Shown: one piece after another, positions 24,495 to 32,567 of the stretch
Position numbering within the stretch: position 1 is the stretch's first letter
How the letters are laid out: each line of letters opens with the position of its first letter
Assembly (NCBI GenBank): GCA_038329965.1
Contig: JBBQNN010000019.1
Span: 1 to 53,877 of the forward strand
Direction: 5' to 3'
DNA length: 53,877 nt
Source of the DNA: QHCA01 sp003244095
GTDB taxonomy: Bacteria; Actinomycetota; Actinomycetes; Mycobacteriales; QHCA01
Program-made: the position numbers and the translations under genes
Notes under the pieces: generated by a model
Seen by the model: only the letters and a program-made list of their open reading frames with translations
The model's database searches: none
Told to the model about the DNA's origin: nothing

Positions 24495-26174
24495 GTGACC
24501 ATCGCGCCGACCCCGATCGTGACCCGTCCCTGGCCTGTGCACGAGCCGGTCCGGGGCTCGTTCCTCGCCCGCACGCTGCGCACGACCGATCACAAGTCCA
24601 TCGGCATGATGTACATGATCACGTCGTTCGGGTTCTTCGTGGCGGGCGGCATCATGGCGCTGCTGATGCGCGCCGAGCTGGCCCGGCCGGGCCTGCAGTT
24701 CCTGTCCAACGAGCAGTACAACCAGCTGTTCACCATGCACGGCACGATCATGCTGCTGTTGTTCGCCACGCCCCTGGTGTTCGGCTTCGCCAACCTGGTG
24801 GTGCCGCTGCAGATCGGCTCGCCCGACGTGGCGTTCCCGCGGCTCAACGCCCTGTCGTACTGGCTGTACCTGTTCGGCGCGCTCATCGTCATGGCCGGCT
24901 TCATCACGCCGGGTGGCGCGGCCGACTTCGGGTGGTATGCCTACGCGCCGCTCAACGACGCGGTCCACTCACCGGGCGCCGGTGCCAATATGTGGATCGT
25001 CGGGCTGATCATCGCCGGCCTCGGCACCATCCTCGGCGCGGTCAACATGATCACCACGATCCTGACCCTGCGCTGCCCGGGCATGACGATGTTCCGGCTG
25101 CCGATCTTCACCTGGAACATCCTGTTCACCAGCCTGCTGGTGCTCTTCGCCTTCCCGATCCTCACCGCGGCGCTGTTCGCGCTGATGGCCGACCGAAATC
25201 TCGGGGCACACATCTACGACGCCAAGACCGGCGGAGCGCTGCTCTGGCAGCACCTGTTCTGGTTCTTCGGCCATCCCGAGGTCTACATCGTCGCGCTGCC
25301 CTTCTTCGGGATCATCACCGAGGTGATCCCGGTGTTCAGCCGCAAGCCGGTGTTCGGCTACAAGGGCCTGGTCGCCGCCACCATCGCGATCACCGCCCTG
25401 TCGCTGACCGTGTGGGCGCACCACATGTTCTCCACCGGCGCGGTGCTGCTGCCCTTCTTCGCGTTCATGACCTATCTCATCGCCGTGCCGACCGGGGTGA
25501 AGTTCTTCGTGTGGATCGGCACGATGTGGCGAGGGCAGATCACCTTCGAGACCGCGATGCTCTTCTGCTTCGGTTTCCTCGTCACCTTCCTGCTCGGCGG
25601 GCTGACCGGCGTGCTACTGGCCTCGCCGCCGATCGACTTCCACGTGGCCGACACCTACTTCGTGGTGGCCCACTTCCACTACGTGCTGTTCGGCACCATC
25701 GTGTTCGCGGCGTACGCAGGGGTGTACTTCTGGTTCCCGAAGTACACCGGGCGGATGCTCGACGAGCGGCTCGGCAAGATCCACTTCTGGCTGACCTTCA
25801 TCGGCTTCCACACGACGTTCCTCGTGCAGCACTGGCTCGGGGCCGAGGGCATGCCGCGGCGCTACGCCGACTATCTGCCGAGCGACGGCTTCACGACACT
25901 GAACACCGTGTCGAGCATCGGCGCCTTCATCCTCGGCATCTCGACGCTGCCCTTCTTCTACAACTGCATCAAGTCCTACAAGGCCGGCCAGATCGTGACC
26001 GTCGACGATCCCTGGGGTTTCGGCAACTCCCTCGAGTGGGCGACGTCCTGCCCGCCGCCACGGCACAACTTCGTCCGGCTGCCACGGATCCGGTCCGAGC
26101 GGCCGGCCTTCGACCTGCACCATCCGGAGTACGCCACCCGCCCCGAGCAGCACGCCTCGCCACAGGCGATATAG
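24495..26174 (+). CDS. ctaD: Cytochrome c oxidase subunit I (aa3 type)
   Basis: 559 residues with 12 hydrophobic helices. The heme and copper ligands are seen in NQLFTMHGTIMLLLF (low-spin heme His), WFFGHPEVYIVALP (CuB His and the cross-linked Tyr), WAHHMFSTGA (CuB His pair) and VVAHFHYVLFG (heme a and a3 His). PGGAADFGWYAYAPL and HSPGAGANMW are typical of actinobacterial CtaD. It reduces oxygen in the terminal step of the respiratory chain. GTG 24495 is chosen because GGAGGAG lies 8 bp upstream and the protein then starts as relatives do (VTIAPTPIVTRP). As in other actinobacteria it is separated from ctaC/ctaE, which are not in this window. It ends 17 bp from the convergent pncA. Confidence 0.97.
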   Translation: MTIAPTPIVTRPWPVHEPVRGSFLARTLRTTDHKSIGMMYMITSFGFFVAGGIMALLMRAELARPGLQFLSNEQYNQLFTMHGTIMLLLFATPLVFGFANLVVPLQIGSPDVAFPRLNALSYWLYLFGALIVMAGFITPGGAADFGWYAYAPLNDAVHSPGAGANMWIVGLIIAGLGTILGAVNMITTILTLRCPGMTMFRLPIFTWNILFTSLLVLFAFPILTAALFALMADRNLGAHIYDAKTGGALLWQHLFWFFGHPEVYIVALPFFGIITEVIPVFSRKPVFGYKGLVAATIAITALSLTVWAHHMFSTGAVLLPFFAFMTYLIAVPTGVKFFVWIGTMWRGQITFETAMLFCFGFLVTFLLGGLTGVLLASPPIDFHVADTYFVVAHFHYVLFGTIVFAAYAGVYFWFPKYTGRMLDERLGKIHFWLTFIGFHTTFLVQHWLGAEGMPRRYADYLPSDGFTTLNTVSSIGAFILGISTLPFFYNCIKSYKAGQIVTVDDPWGFGNSLEWATSCPPPRHNFVRLPRIRSERPAFDLHHPEYATRPEQHASPQAI

Positions 26175-26191
26175 CTCCGCCGCCAGGCGAA

Positions 26192-26764
26192 TCACCCTCC
26201 GAGGACCGGGGCGCCGACCAGACGGACTCCGGCGGCCTTCATCTCGGCCAGGGCCCGCTCCGTGCTGGCGGCGGCGACGCCGGCGGTGTGATCGAGCAGC
26301 ACGGTCGCGGCGAATCCCGCACCCACCGCGTCGAGAGCGGTGGCCCGGACGCAGTGGTCGGTGGCGATGCCCACGACGTCGACCCGGTCGACTTCGGCCG
26401 CGCGCAACCAGTCCGCGAGCCCCATGCCGTCGGCGGCGAAGCCCTCGAATCCGGAGTAGGCTGCCGCGTGCTCGCCCTTGTCGAAGACCCCTTCGATCGG
26501 GTCGCGGTCGAGGTGGGGATGCAGATCGACGCCGGCGGTGCCCACGACACAGTGCGCCGGCCAGGAGCCGACGAAGTCCGGCTCGGCGGCGAAGTGCGCG
26601 CCCGGGTCGATGTGGTGGTCGCGGGTGGCCACGACGTGGTCGTAGCCGGTGGTCCGCGTCAGGTCACTGATGGCCGAGGCCACCCGGGCGCCGCCGGCCA
26701 CGGCCAGGCTGCCGCCTTCGCAGAAGTCGTTCTGGACGTCGACGATGATCAAAGCCCGGGTCAC
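26192..26764 (-). CDS. pncA: Nicotinamidase (pyrazinamidase)
   Basis: 190 residues, the expected length. The catalytic triad is visible as Asp9 in ALIIVDVQNDF, Lys in GVFDKGEH, and the nucleophilic Cys in GIATDHCVRATALDA. The metal site is in ATRDHHIDPGAHF, and SWPAHCVVGT supplies the oxyanion loop. It converts nicotinamide to nicotinate and ammonia in NAD salvage. It lies 19 bp downstream of pncB on the same strand, so nicotinamide to nicotinate to NaMN is encoded by one operon. Confidence 0.95.
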   Translation of the reverse strand: MTRALIIVDVQNDFCEGGSLAVAGGARVASAISDLTRTTGYDHVVATRDHHIDPGAHFAAEPDFVGSWPAHCVVGTAGVDLHPHLDRDPIEGVFDKGEHAAAYSGFEGFAADGMGLADWLRAAEVDRVDVVGIATDHCVRATALDAVGAGFAATVLLDHTAGVAAASTERALAEMKAAGVRLVGAPVLGG

Positions 26765-26783
26765 CAGGTCTCCTCACTCGAAT

Positions 26784-28052
26784 TCACTCGAAGGTCGTGG
26801 GAATGGCCGGCTCCCCGCGCGAGAGCTTCAACCCGTCCCAGGGGATGGTGCCCATCGCGCGCCGCATGTGCTCGCGGGACTCGACCAGCGTCGGCCGGCC
26901 GCTCACCGGCCGGCCGGCACGGATGAGGGGCACCTGCAGTCGGCGATCGTCCGGCCGCTCGACCGGGGGCTGCCGCGCGACGACCTCCTCGGTCGCGGTG
27001 CCGGTCGCCCGGTGCCGGCGCACCGCTGTCTTGCGGCCGCCCGGGCTCGCCTTGTGCTCCGAGCGCTTGGCCACCGGGCGGCCCTCGACATCGACCAGCT
27101 TGTAGACGAACCCGGCAGACGGAGCCCCGGATCCGGTGACCACGGAGGTCCCGACGCCGTACGCGTCCACCGGGGCAGCCGCCAGGGCGGCCAAGGCGTA
27201 CTCGTCGAGGTCGCCCGACAACACGATGCGCGTGCCGGTCGCCCCGAGGGAGTCAAGTTGCTGGCGGGACTGCACCGCCAACACCGGCAGGTCGCCGGAG
27301 TCGATCCGTACCGCTCCCAGTTCGGGACCGGCCACCTCGATCGCGGTACGGATCCCCGCGGCGATGTCGTAGGTGTCCACGAGCAACGTCGTGCCGAGCC
27401 CGAGGGCCTGGACCTGGGCCTGGAACGCTTCGGCCTCGATGTCGTGCAGGAGGGTGAAGGAGTGGGCACTGGTCCCCATGGTCGGCACGCCGTAGCAAGC
27501 GCCCGCGGCGAGGTTGGAGGTCGCCTCGAAGCCGGCCAGGTAGGCCGCACGGGCGGCCGCGGGGGCTGCCTGCTCCTGGATGCGCCGGGTGCCCATCTCG
27601 AACAGCGGCCGGTCGCCGGCCGCCCGCACCATCCGGGCGGCCGCCGACGCGACGGCCGAGTCGAAGTTCAGCACCGACAGGACGAGCGTTTCGAGTACGA
27701 CCGCCTCGGCGAAGGTCCCGGTGACGGTGAGGATCGGGGAGTCCGGGAAGTACAGCTCGCCCTCGGCGTAACCGTCGACGTCGCCGGTGAAGCGGTAGTC
27801 GGCCAGCCAGGCGCGCGTACGGTCGTCGACCACCTCGTGCTCGGCGAGGTAGGTCAGGTCGGCCTCGCCGAACCGGAAGCCCGTGACCTGCTCCAGCAGC
27901 CGGCCGGTGCCGGCGACCACGCCGTACCGCCGTCCCTCCGGCAGCCGGCGGGCGAACACCTCGAACACGCACCGACGCTGCGCGGTGCCGTCCGACAGGG
28001 CAGCCTGCAGCATCGTCAGCTCGTACCGGTCGGTGAACAGTGCGGCGCTCAT
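26784..28052 (-). CDS. pncB: Nicotinate phosphoribosyltransferase
   Basis: 422 residues from ATG 28052 (MSAALFTDRYELTMLQA), the usual N-terminus; the longer open frame is not supported. Motifs include FEMGTRRIQEQAAPAAARAA, TSAHSFTLLHD with the phosphorylatable/catalytic His, LLVDTYDIAAGI and the PRPP/phosphate loop at VRIDSGDLPVLA and IVLSGDLDEY. It makes nicotinate mononucleotide from nicotinate and PRPP. The gene is the Rv1330c counterpart: divergent from clpS and, here, upstream of pncA. Confidence 0.95.
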   Translation of the reverse strand: MSAALFTDRYELTMLQAALSDGTAQRRCVFEVFARRLPEGRRYGVVAGTGRLLEQVTGFRFGEADLTYLAEHEVVDDRTRAWLADYRFTGDVDGYAEGELYFPDSPILTVTGTFAEAVVLETLVLSVLNFDSAVASAAARMVRAAGDRPLFEMGTRRIQEQAAPAAARAAYLAGFEATSNLAAGACYGVPTMGTSAHSFTLLHDIEAEAFQAQVQALGLGTTLLVDTYDIAAGIRTAIEVAGPELGAVRIDSGDLPVLAVQSRQQLDSLGATGTRIVLSGDLDEYALAALAAAPVDAYGVGTSVVTGSGAPSAGFVYKLVDVEGRPVAKRSEHKASPGGRKTAVRRHRATGTATEEVVARQPPVERPDDRRLQVPLIRAGRPVSGRPTLVESREHMRRAMGTIPWDGLKLSRGEPAIPTTFE

Positions 28053-28132
28053 CAATCCCTGCTTCGGTGTCGGCGGGTGCTGCTGCGGTGTGCAGCACGA
28101 TACGTCGCCGGGGGGTTTGCCAGTATGAAGGC

Positions 28133-28420
28133 GTGACCGCACCCGTCCTCGATCCGGTCAAGGCCCCGGAGACGACGCCCAAGGGTGACCCACCCTGGAT
28201 CACCATCGTGTGGAACGACCCGGTCAACCTGATGTCCTACGTCACGCTGGTGTTCCAGCAGCTGTTCGGCTACAGCCGGGACAAGGCCACCAAGCTGATG
28301 CTCGACGTGCACGAGAGGGGCAAGGCGGTCGTGTCGCTGGGCACGCGGGAGCAGATGGAGCACGATGTCGCCCGGCTGCACGCCGCCGGGCTGTGGGCCA
28401 CGTTGCAGCAGGACACGTGA
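28133..28420 (+). CDS. clpS: ATP-dependent Clp protease adaptor ClpS
   Basis: 95 residues from GTG 28133. WITIVWNDPVNLMSYVTLVF contains the Asn/Asp of the N-degron pocket, and LMLDVHERGKAVVSLGTRE the conserved His/Glu helix. The flexible N-terminal tail (about 20 residues, TAPVLDPVKAPETTP) is what docks on ClpC/ClpA. It hands proteins with destabilising N-terminal residues to the Clp protease. It overlaps the DUF2017 gene by 4 bp. Same position as Rv1331. Confidence 0.95.
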   Translation: MTAPVLDPVKAPETTPKGDPPWITIVWNDPVNLMSYVTLVFQQLFGYSRDKATKLMLDVHERGKAVVSLGTREQMEHDVARLHAAGLWATLQQDT

Positions 28421-28959
28421 CGGCGCGGTTCCGGCGGCGCGGGGGAGCGGTGGTCGCCCGGTTCACCGCCGGGGAGGCCGACGTCCTGCGCCAGATGGTC
28501 GGCGACGTCCTCGACCTCCTCGGCGGCCCCGAGGCCGGCACGGACGACCCGCTGGGCGGCCTGGGTACCTCGCCGGGGGTCCCCGCCGACCCCGCGCTGG
28601 CCCGGCTCCTGCCCGACGGCTACCGCGATGACCCGACGGCCGCCGGCGAGCTGCGGCGGCTGACCGAGTCGTCGCTGCGGGCCGACAAGGTGCGAAACGC
28701 CCAGGTGGTCCTCGACGGGTTGCCGGCGTCCGGCGGGAGCGTGACCCTGTCCGACGAGGAGGCGCAGCAGGCCTGGTTGCGCGCCCTCAACGACGTACGG
28801 CTGGCCCTCGGCACCCGGTTGGACGTGACCGAGGACCTCGATCTGATTGCCGAGGTGTCGGCCGAGCCCGACAGCACCCGGTCGTACGCGCTGGTGGTCT
28901 ACGACTGGCTGGGCTGGCTGCAGGAGACGTTGATCCGCTCTGTGCCTCTGGGGAGGTAG
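28417..28959 (+). CDS. DUF2017 family protein
   Basis: 180 residues, mainly helical, starting at a GTG within the clpS stop codon. ARFTAGEADVLRQMVGDVLD, ALARLLPDGYRDDP and YALVVYDWLGWLQETLI are the conserved blocks of this actinobacterial family (Rv1332 in M. tuberculosis). Coupling to clpS suggests a role in Clp-dependent proteolysis, but no catalytic motif is visible and the function is unknown. Confidence 0.9.
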   Translation: MTARFRRRGGAVVARFTAGEADVLRQMVGDVLDLLGGPEAGTDDPLGGLGTSPGVPADPALARLLPDGYRDDPTAAGELRRLTESSLRADKVRNAQVVLDGLPASGGSVTLSDEEAQQAWLRALNDVRLALGTRLDVTEDLDLIAEVSAEPDSTRSYALVVYDWLGWLQETLIRSVPLGR

Positions 28960-28987
28960 CCCGCTCCCGGCAGGTAATCTCATCCGC

Positions 28988-29422
28988 GTGCTCACGCTTG
29001 AGGCCGCCACGCTGGAGGCGATCGTCGCCCACGCCCGGCGCGACCACCCCGACGAGGCGTGCGGCGTCGTCGCCGGGCCGGCCGGGTCCGACCGGGCCCA
29101 GCGGCTGATCCCGATGGCCAACGCCGAGCGCTCGCCGACGTTCTACCGGCTCGACCCGGCCGAGCAGTTGCAGGTGTGGCGGGAGATGGACGACCGTGAC
29201 GAGGTTCCCGTGGTGATCTACCACTCGCACACCGCCACCGAGGCCTACCCGTCGCGCACCGACATCTCCTACGCGAGCGAGCCGGACGCCCACTACCTGC
29301 TCGTCTCGACCCGCGACCCGGGCATCCCGGAGGTGCGGTCGTACCGGATCGCCGACGGGGCGGTCACCGAGGAAGAGGTACGGGTGGTCGAGACGTTGCC
29401 TTCAGAGCAAGCCGCACTCTAA
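28988..29422 (+). CDS. mec: Mec-type JAMM metalloprotease that frees cysteine from CysO
   Basis: 144 residues. The JAMM motif reads YHSHTATEAYPSRTD (HxHx7Sx2D) with the upstream catalytic Glu in HPDEACGVVAG. In M. tuberculosis the homologous Mec+ cleaves the CysO-cysteine adduct made by CysM. The next two genes are exactly cysO and cysM, 10 and 13 bp apart, so the pathway is complete. GTG 28988 gives the normal N-terminus. Cytosolic, zinc-dependent. Confidence 0.93.
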   Translation: MLTLEAATLEAIVAHARRDHPDEACGVVAGPAGSDRAQRLIPMANAERSPTFYRLDPAEQLQVWREMDDRDEVPVVIYHSHTATEAYPSRTDISYASEPDAHYLLVSTRDPGIPEVRSYRIADGAVTEEEVRVVETLPSEQAAL

Positions 29423-29432
29423 AAGGAGCCCC

Positions 29433-29708
29433 ATGGCCATCGAGGTCCGCATCCCGACCATCCTGCGCAACAAGACGAGCGGGGAGAAGTCCGTGACCGG
29501 CTCCGGCGCCACCCTGTCCGACCTCCTGGTCGACATCGACGCCCGCCACCCCGGCCTGCGCGATCGGCTGGTCACCTCCGACGGTGCGCTGCACCGGTTC
29601 GTCAACGTCTACGTCAACGACGAGGACGTGCGCTTTACCGGCGCGCTGGAGACGCCGGTCAAGGACGGCGACTCGGTGACGATCCTGCCGGCCGTCGCGG
29701 GCGGCTGA
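29433..29708 (+). CDS. cysO: Sulfur-carrier protein CysO (MoaD/ThiS family)
   Basis: 91 residues with a ubiquitin-like fold and the essential C-terminal Gly-Gly (TILPAVAGG). The Gly-Gly is thiocarboxylated by a MoeB-type enzyme and the sulfur is passed to O-phosphoserine on CysM; Mec then releases cysteine. FVNVYVNDEDVRF is the typical strand pair before the C-terminus. AAGGAG precedes ATG 29433. Confidence 0.95.
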   Translation: MAIEVRIPTILRNKTSGEKSVTGSGATLSDLLVDIDARHPGLRDRLVTSDGALHRFVNVYVNDEDVRFTGALETPVKDGDSVTILPAVAGG

Positions 29709-29721
29709 GCCCGGTGCGCCC

Positions 29722-30672
29722 ATGAGCCGTTTCGACTCGCTGCTGTCCGCCCTCGGCGAGACCCCCCTGGTCGGGCTGCCGAGGCTGTCACCGAGCGGCG
29801 ACGTGCGGCTGTGGGCCAAGCTCGAGGACCGCAATCCCACCGGGTCGGTCAAGGATCGGGCCGCCCTCGCGATGGTCGAGGCGGCCGAGAAGGACGGGCT
29901 GCTCCAGCCGGGGGCCACGATCCTCGAGCCGACCAGCGGCAACACCGGCATCTCGCTGGCGATGGTGGCCAAGCTGCGCGGCTACCGGCTGATCTGCGTG
30001 ATGCCCGAGAACACCTCGGTCGAGCGGCGCCAACTGCTGCAGATGTACGGCGCGTCGGTGCGGTTCTCACCCGCCGCGGGCGGGTCCAACGAGGCGGTCC
30101 GCATCGCCAAGGTGCTCGCCGCGGAGCACCCCGAGTGGGTGATGCTCTACCAGTACGGCAACCCGGCCAACGCCCTGGCGCACTACGAGGGCACCGGCCC
30201 CGAGATCCTGCGCGACCTGCCCGGCATCACCCACTTCGTCGCCGGCCTGGGCACGACGGGCACCCTGATGGGCGCCGGCCGGTTCTTGAGAGAGCAGGTG
30301 CCCGCGGTGCAGGTCGTCGCCGCAGAGCCGCGCTACGGCGAGCTGGTGTACGGCTTGCGCAACATCGACGAGGGCTTCGTGCCCGAGCTCTACGACGGCT
30401 CGGTGCTGACCCGCCGCTTCTCCGTCGGCCCGCGGGAGGCGCTGCGGAGGGTCCGTGACCTGGTCGAGCTGGAAGGCATTTTCGCCGGCATCTCGACCGG
30501 GGCGGTGGCGCACGCCGCGCTGGGGGTGGCGGCCGAGGCGGTCGAGCAGGGGGAGCGGGCCGACATCGCCTTCGTCGTCGCCGACGCCGGCTGGAAGTAC
30601 CTCTCCACCGGCGCCTACGCCGGCACCCTGGAGGAGGCCGAGGCCGCCTTGGACGGCCAACTCTGGGCCTAG
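29722..30672 (+). CDS. cysM: CysO-dependent cysteine synthase CysM
   Basis: 316 residues, fold type II PLP enzyme. The Schiff-base Lys is in NPTGSVKDRAALAM, the substrate loop is EPTSGNTGISLAM, and the PLP phosphate site is GLGTTGTLMGAGRF. In the M. tuberculosis enzyme the substrate is O-phosphoserine and the sulfur donor CysO thiocarboxylate; the adjacent cysO and mec support the same here. This route is resistant to oxidation and used under oxidative stress. It ends just before a hairpin at 30689-30734. Confidence 0.95.
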   Translation: MSRFDSLLSALGETPLVGLPRLSPSGDVRLWAKLEDRNPTGSVKDRAALAMVEAAEKDGLLQPGATILEPTSGNTGISLAMVAKLRGYRLICVMPENTSVERRQLLQMYGASVRFSPAAGGSNEAVRIAKVLAAEHPEWVMLYQYGNPANALAHYEGTGPEILRDLPGITHFVAGLGTTGTLMGAGRFLREQVPAVQVVAAEPRYGELVYGLRNIDEGFVPELYDGSVLTRRFSVGPREALRRVRDLVELEGIFAGISTGAVAHAALGVAAEAVEQGERADIAFVVADAGWKYLSTGAYAGTLEEAEAALDGQLWA

Positions 30673-30688
30673 CCGGTGTCCATCCCGA

Positions 30689-30734
30689 GCTGCGGAAACT
30701 CTCCCTGGCTATAGGCAGCAGGAGTTTCCGCAGC
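30689..30734. terminator. Perfect 13-bp inverted repeat, probable bidirectional terminator
   Basis: GCTGCGGAAACTC (30689-30701) and GAGTTTCCGCAGC (30722-30734) are exact inverse complements with a 20-base loop. It starts 16 bp after the cysM stop and overlaps the 3' end of the convergent AbiEi-DUF559 gene, so it can terminate both. There is no strong U-run, which is normal for actinobacteria. It could also be a copy of a dispersed palindromic repeat. Confidence 0.6.
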
Positions 30735-31668
30735 GCCGGGGCTGTCCGGCCCATCCACGCGCACGCAGGACCTCGGCCACCTCGCCGGCGACGGCGCACG
30801 CCCGTCCGGTCACGTCCAGCCAGCCGTAGCGCAGCGACACCTCGCCTGCCAGCGCCGCGCGGTTGTCCCGTCGCATGTCCCGCCACGCGTCCGTCACCTG
30901 ATCATGGCCAAGGCGGCCGTCCAACTCGACACAGGTGGCGTAGTCGTCATAGCTCACATCGGTCCATTCACGGCGGGCGCCGCGCAGCACAGCCCGCTGC
31001 CGACGACCCTCGGGCAGCCGGTGCCTCCGCTCGACATCGCGCAGGTAACGGATCTCGAGCAGGGAGTGCGCGCCCTCGGCAATGTCGCGCAGCGCCGCCA
31101 GAACCGGAGACCGCCAGCGGAGATTGCGCCGCGTGGTGACAGTCGATGCCAGCCGGTTGGCCGTCGTCCTCCTGCGCTGGCAGGCGTTGGCCACTATCGC
31201 GAGCGCCTGGTCGGCCGTGGTGGCTCTTGCCACGAGGTCCAGCACGGTGTCCTCGACCCTGGTCCGTGGCGGTGCTGCGGCCCGGCGGCCGTGTTGCGCA
31301 TGGCTGCGCGATCGGTGCACCCGGATGCCCCTCTGTGGCCTGACTCTGCGATGGATCGGCACCAGGACGTGCACGCTCGCCTCCCGCGGTCGTTCGATCA
31401 GGCCGTCCACCTCTGCTGCCGTTGGGCCACAGAGCACGGCGTCGGCGCCCGCGTAGAGCAGGGCGGCCCACAATTGTGCGGCCCGAGGAAGCGGGCCGGT
31501 AAAGGTTGCGTACGTGCCGGGGTGGATGCGCTGCCATCGGCCGCCGAGCACGTGGGCGGCGATCGCATTGTCGGTGATGCCGTGAGCGTTGGCTTGCTGT
31601 CGTGAGACAACGCCCGACTGGTGGTCGAGGAGCTGATCGAGCGACGAGGGCTCGGCGGGCGATGCCAT
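30709..31668 (-). CDS. AbiEi-type winged-helix protein fused to a DUF559 (Vsr-like) nuclease domain
   Basis: About 319 residues from ATG 31668. The N-terminus (SLDQLLDHQSGVVSRQQAN through WQRIHPGTYATF) is the AbiEi antitoxin winged helix. The C-terminus has ATCVELDGRLGHDQVTDAW and RDNRAALAGEVSLRYGWLDV, the DUF559 core related to very-short-patch-repair endonucleases; E/D and the RxN motif are retained. Such fusions are common in actinobacteria, usually in several copies per genome and of unknown role. It sits, in reverse orientation, between cysM and murI, where M. tuberculosis has a rhomboid gene. The start codon lacks a clear ribosome-binding site; one further upstream (31734) is possible. 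Confidence 0.75.
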   Translation of the reverse strand: MASPAEPSSLDQLLDHQSGVVSRQQANAHGITDNAIAAHVLGGRWQRIHPGTYATFTGPLPRAAQLWAALLYAGADAVLCGPTAAEVDGLIERPREASVHVLVPIHRRVRPQRGIRVHRSRSHAQHGRRAAAPPRTRVEDTVLDLVARATTADQALAIVANACQRRRTTANRLASTVTTRRNLRWRSPVLAALRDIAEGAHSLLEIRYLRDVERRHRLPEGRRQRAVLRGARREWTDVSYDDYATCVELDGRLGHDQVTDAWRDMRRDNRAALAGEVSLRYGWLDVTGRACAVAGEVAEVLRARGWAGQPRRCGNSCCL

Positions 31669-31766
31669 GGTCGAGAGTGGCGCTGCTCCGGCGGCCGACC
31701 GCGAGCCGCGGGAGATCTGTGGACGGACCGCCACCTGTGGGTAGCGTCCCGCGTACGCTTTGCGCC

Positions 31767-32567
31767 GTGAGCGATGCGCCGATCGGGATCTTCGACTCCG
31801 GGGTCGGCGGCCTCTCCGTTGCCCGGGCGGTGCTCGACCAGTTGCCGCACGAGGCGCTGCTCTACCTCGGCGACACCGCGCGGTGCCCGTACGGTCCCTT
31901 GCCGCTGGCCGAGGTGCGCAGCAACGCCCTCGAGTTGATGGACCAACTGGTCGGGCAGGGTGTCAAGGCCCTGGTGATCGCCTGCAACTCTGCCAGCGCC
32001 GCCTGCCTTCGCGACGCCCGCGAGCGCTACGACGTGCCGGTCGTCGAGGTGTTGCTCCCGGCCGTACGACGGGCGGTGGCGGCCACCCGCAACGCCAAGG
32101 TCGGGGTCATCGGCACCAAGGCCACGATCGACAGCCAGGCCTACGACGACGCCTTCCAAGCCGCCCCGCAGATCGAGCTGACCAGCCTCGCCTGCCCCAG
32201 GTTCGTCGACTTCGTCGAGCGCGGGGTGACCAGCGGGCGGCAGATCCTGGGCCTGGCCGAGGGCTACCTCAAGGGGCTGCAGGAGGCGGATGTCGACACG
32301 CTGGTGCTGGGCTGCACCCACTACCCGCTGCTCACCGGCGTGATCAGCCTGGTGATGGGCGACGGTGTCACGCTCATCAACAGCGCCGAGGAGACCGCCA
32401 AGGACGTCTACCGGGTGCTCACCAGAGAGGGACTGGCCCGCTCCGACGACGCGCCGCCGCCGGTGCACCGGTTCCTCGCCACCGGCGACTCCGAACTCTT
32501 CGTGCGGTTGGGCCGGCGGTTCCTCGGGCCGCAGATCGCCGCAGTCGAGCAGGGCGCCCTGGCGTGA
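31767..32567 (+). CDS. murI: Glutamate racemase
   Basis: 266 residues. The two catalytic Cys are in LVIACNSASAACL and LVLGCTHYPLLTGV. GIFDSGVGGLSVARAV and LYLGDTARCPYG are the invariant N-terminal blocks. It makes D-glutamate for peptidoglycan in the cytosol. GTG 31767 gives the standard N-terminus VSDAPIGIFDSG. It overlaps the next gene by 4 bp. Confidence 0.95.
   Translation: MSDAPIGIFDSGVGGLSVARAVLDQLPHEALLYLGDTARCPYGPLPLAEVRSNALELMDQLVGQGVKALVIACNSASAACLRDARERYDVPVVEVLLPAVRRAVAATRNAKVGVIGTKATIDSQAYDDAFQAAPQIELTSLACPRFVDFVERGVTSGRQILGLAEGYLKGLQEADVDTLVLGCTHYPLLTGVISLVMGDGVTLINSAEETAKDVYRVLTREGLARSDDAPPPVHRFLATGDSELFVRLGRRFLGPQIAAVEQGALA

Noticed and set aside
24932..26926. 664-residue open frame overlapping ctaD and pncA
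   Set aside because: Arg/His-rich low-complexity product, no start signal, and both overlapped genes have full catalytic motifs.
26649..28136. 495-residue plus-strand frame over pncB
   Set aside because: Antisense shadow; the pncB motifs on the other strand are complete.
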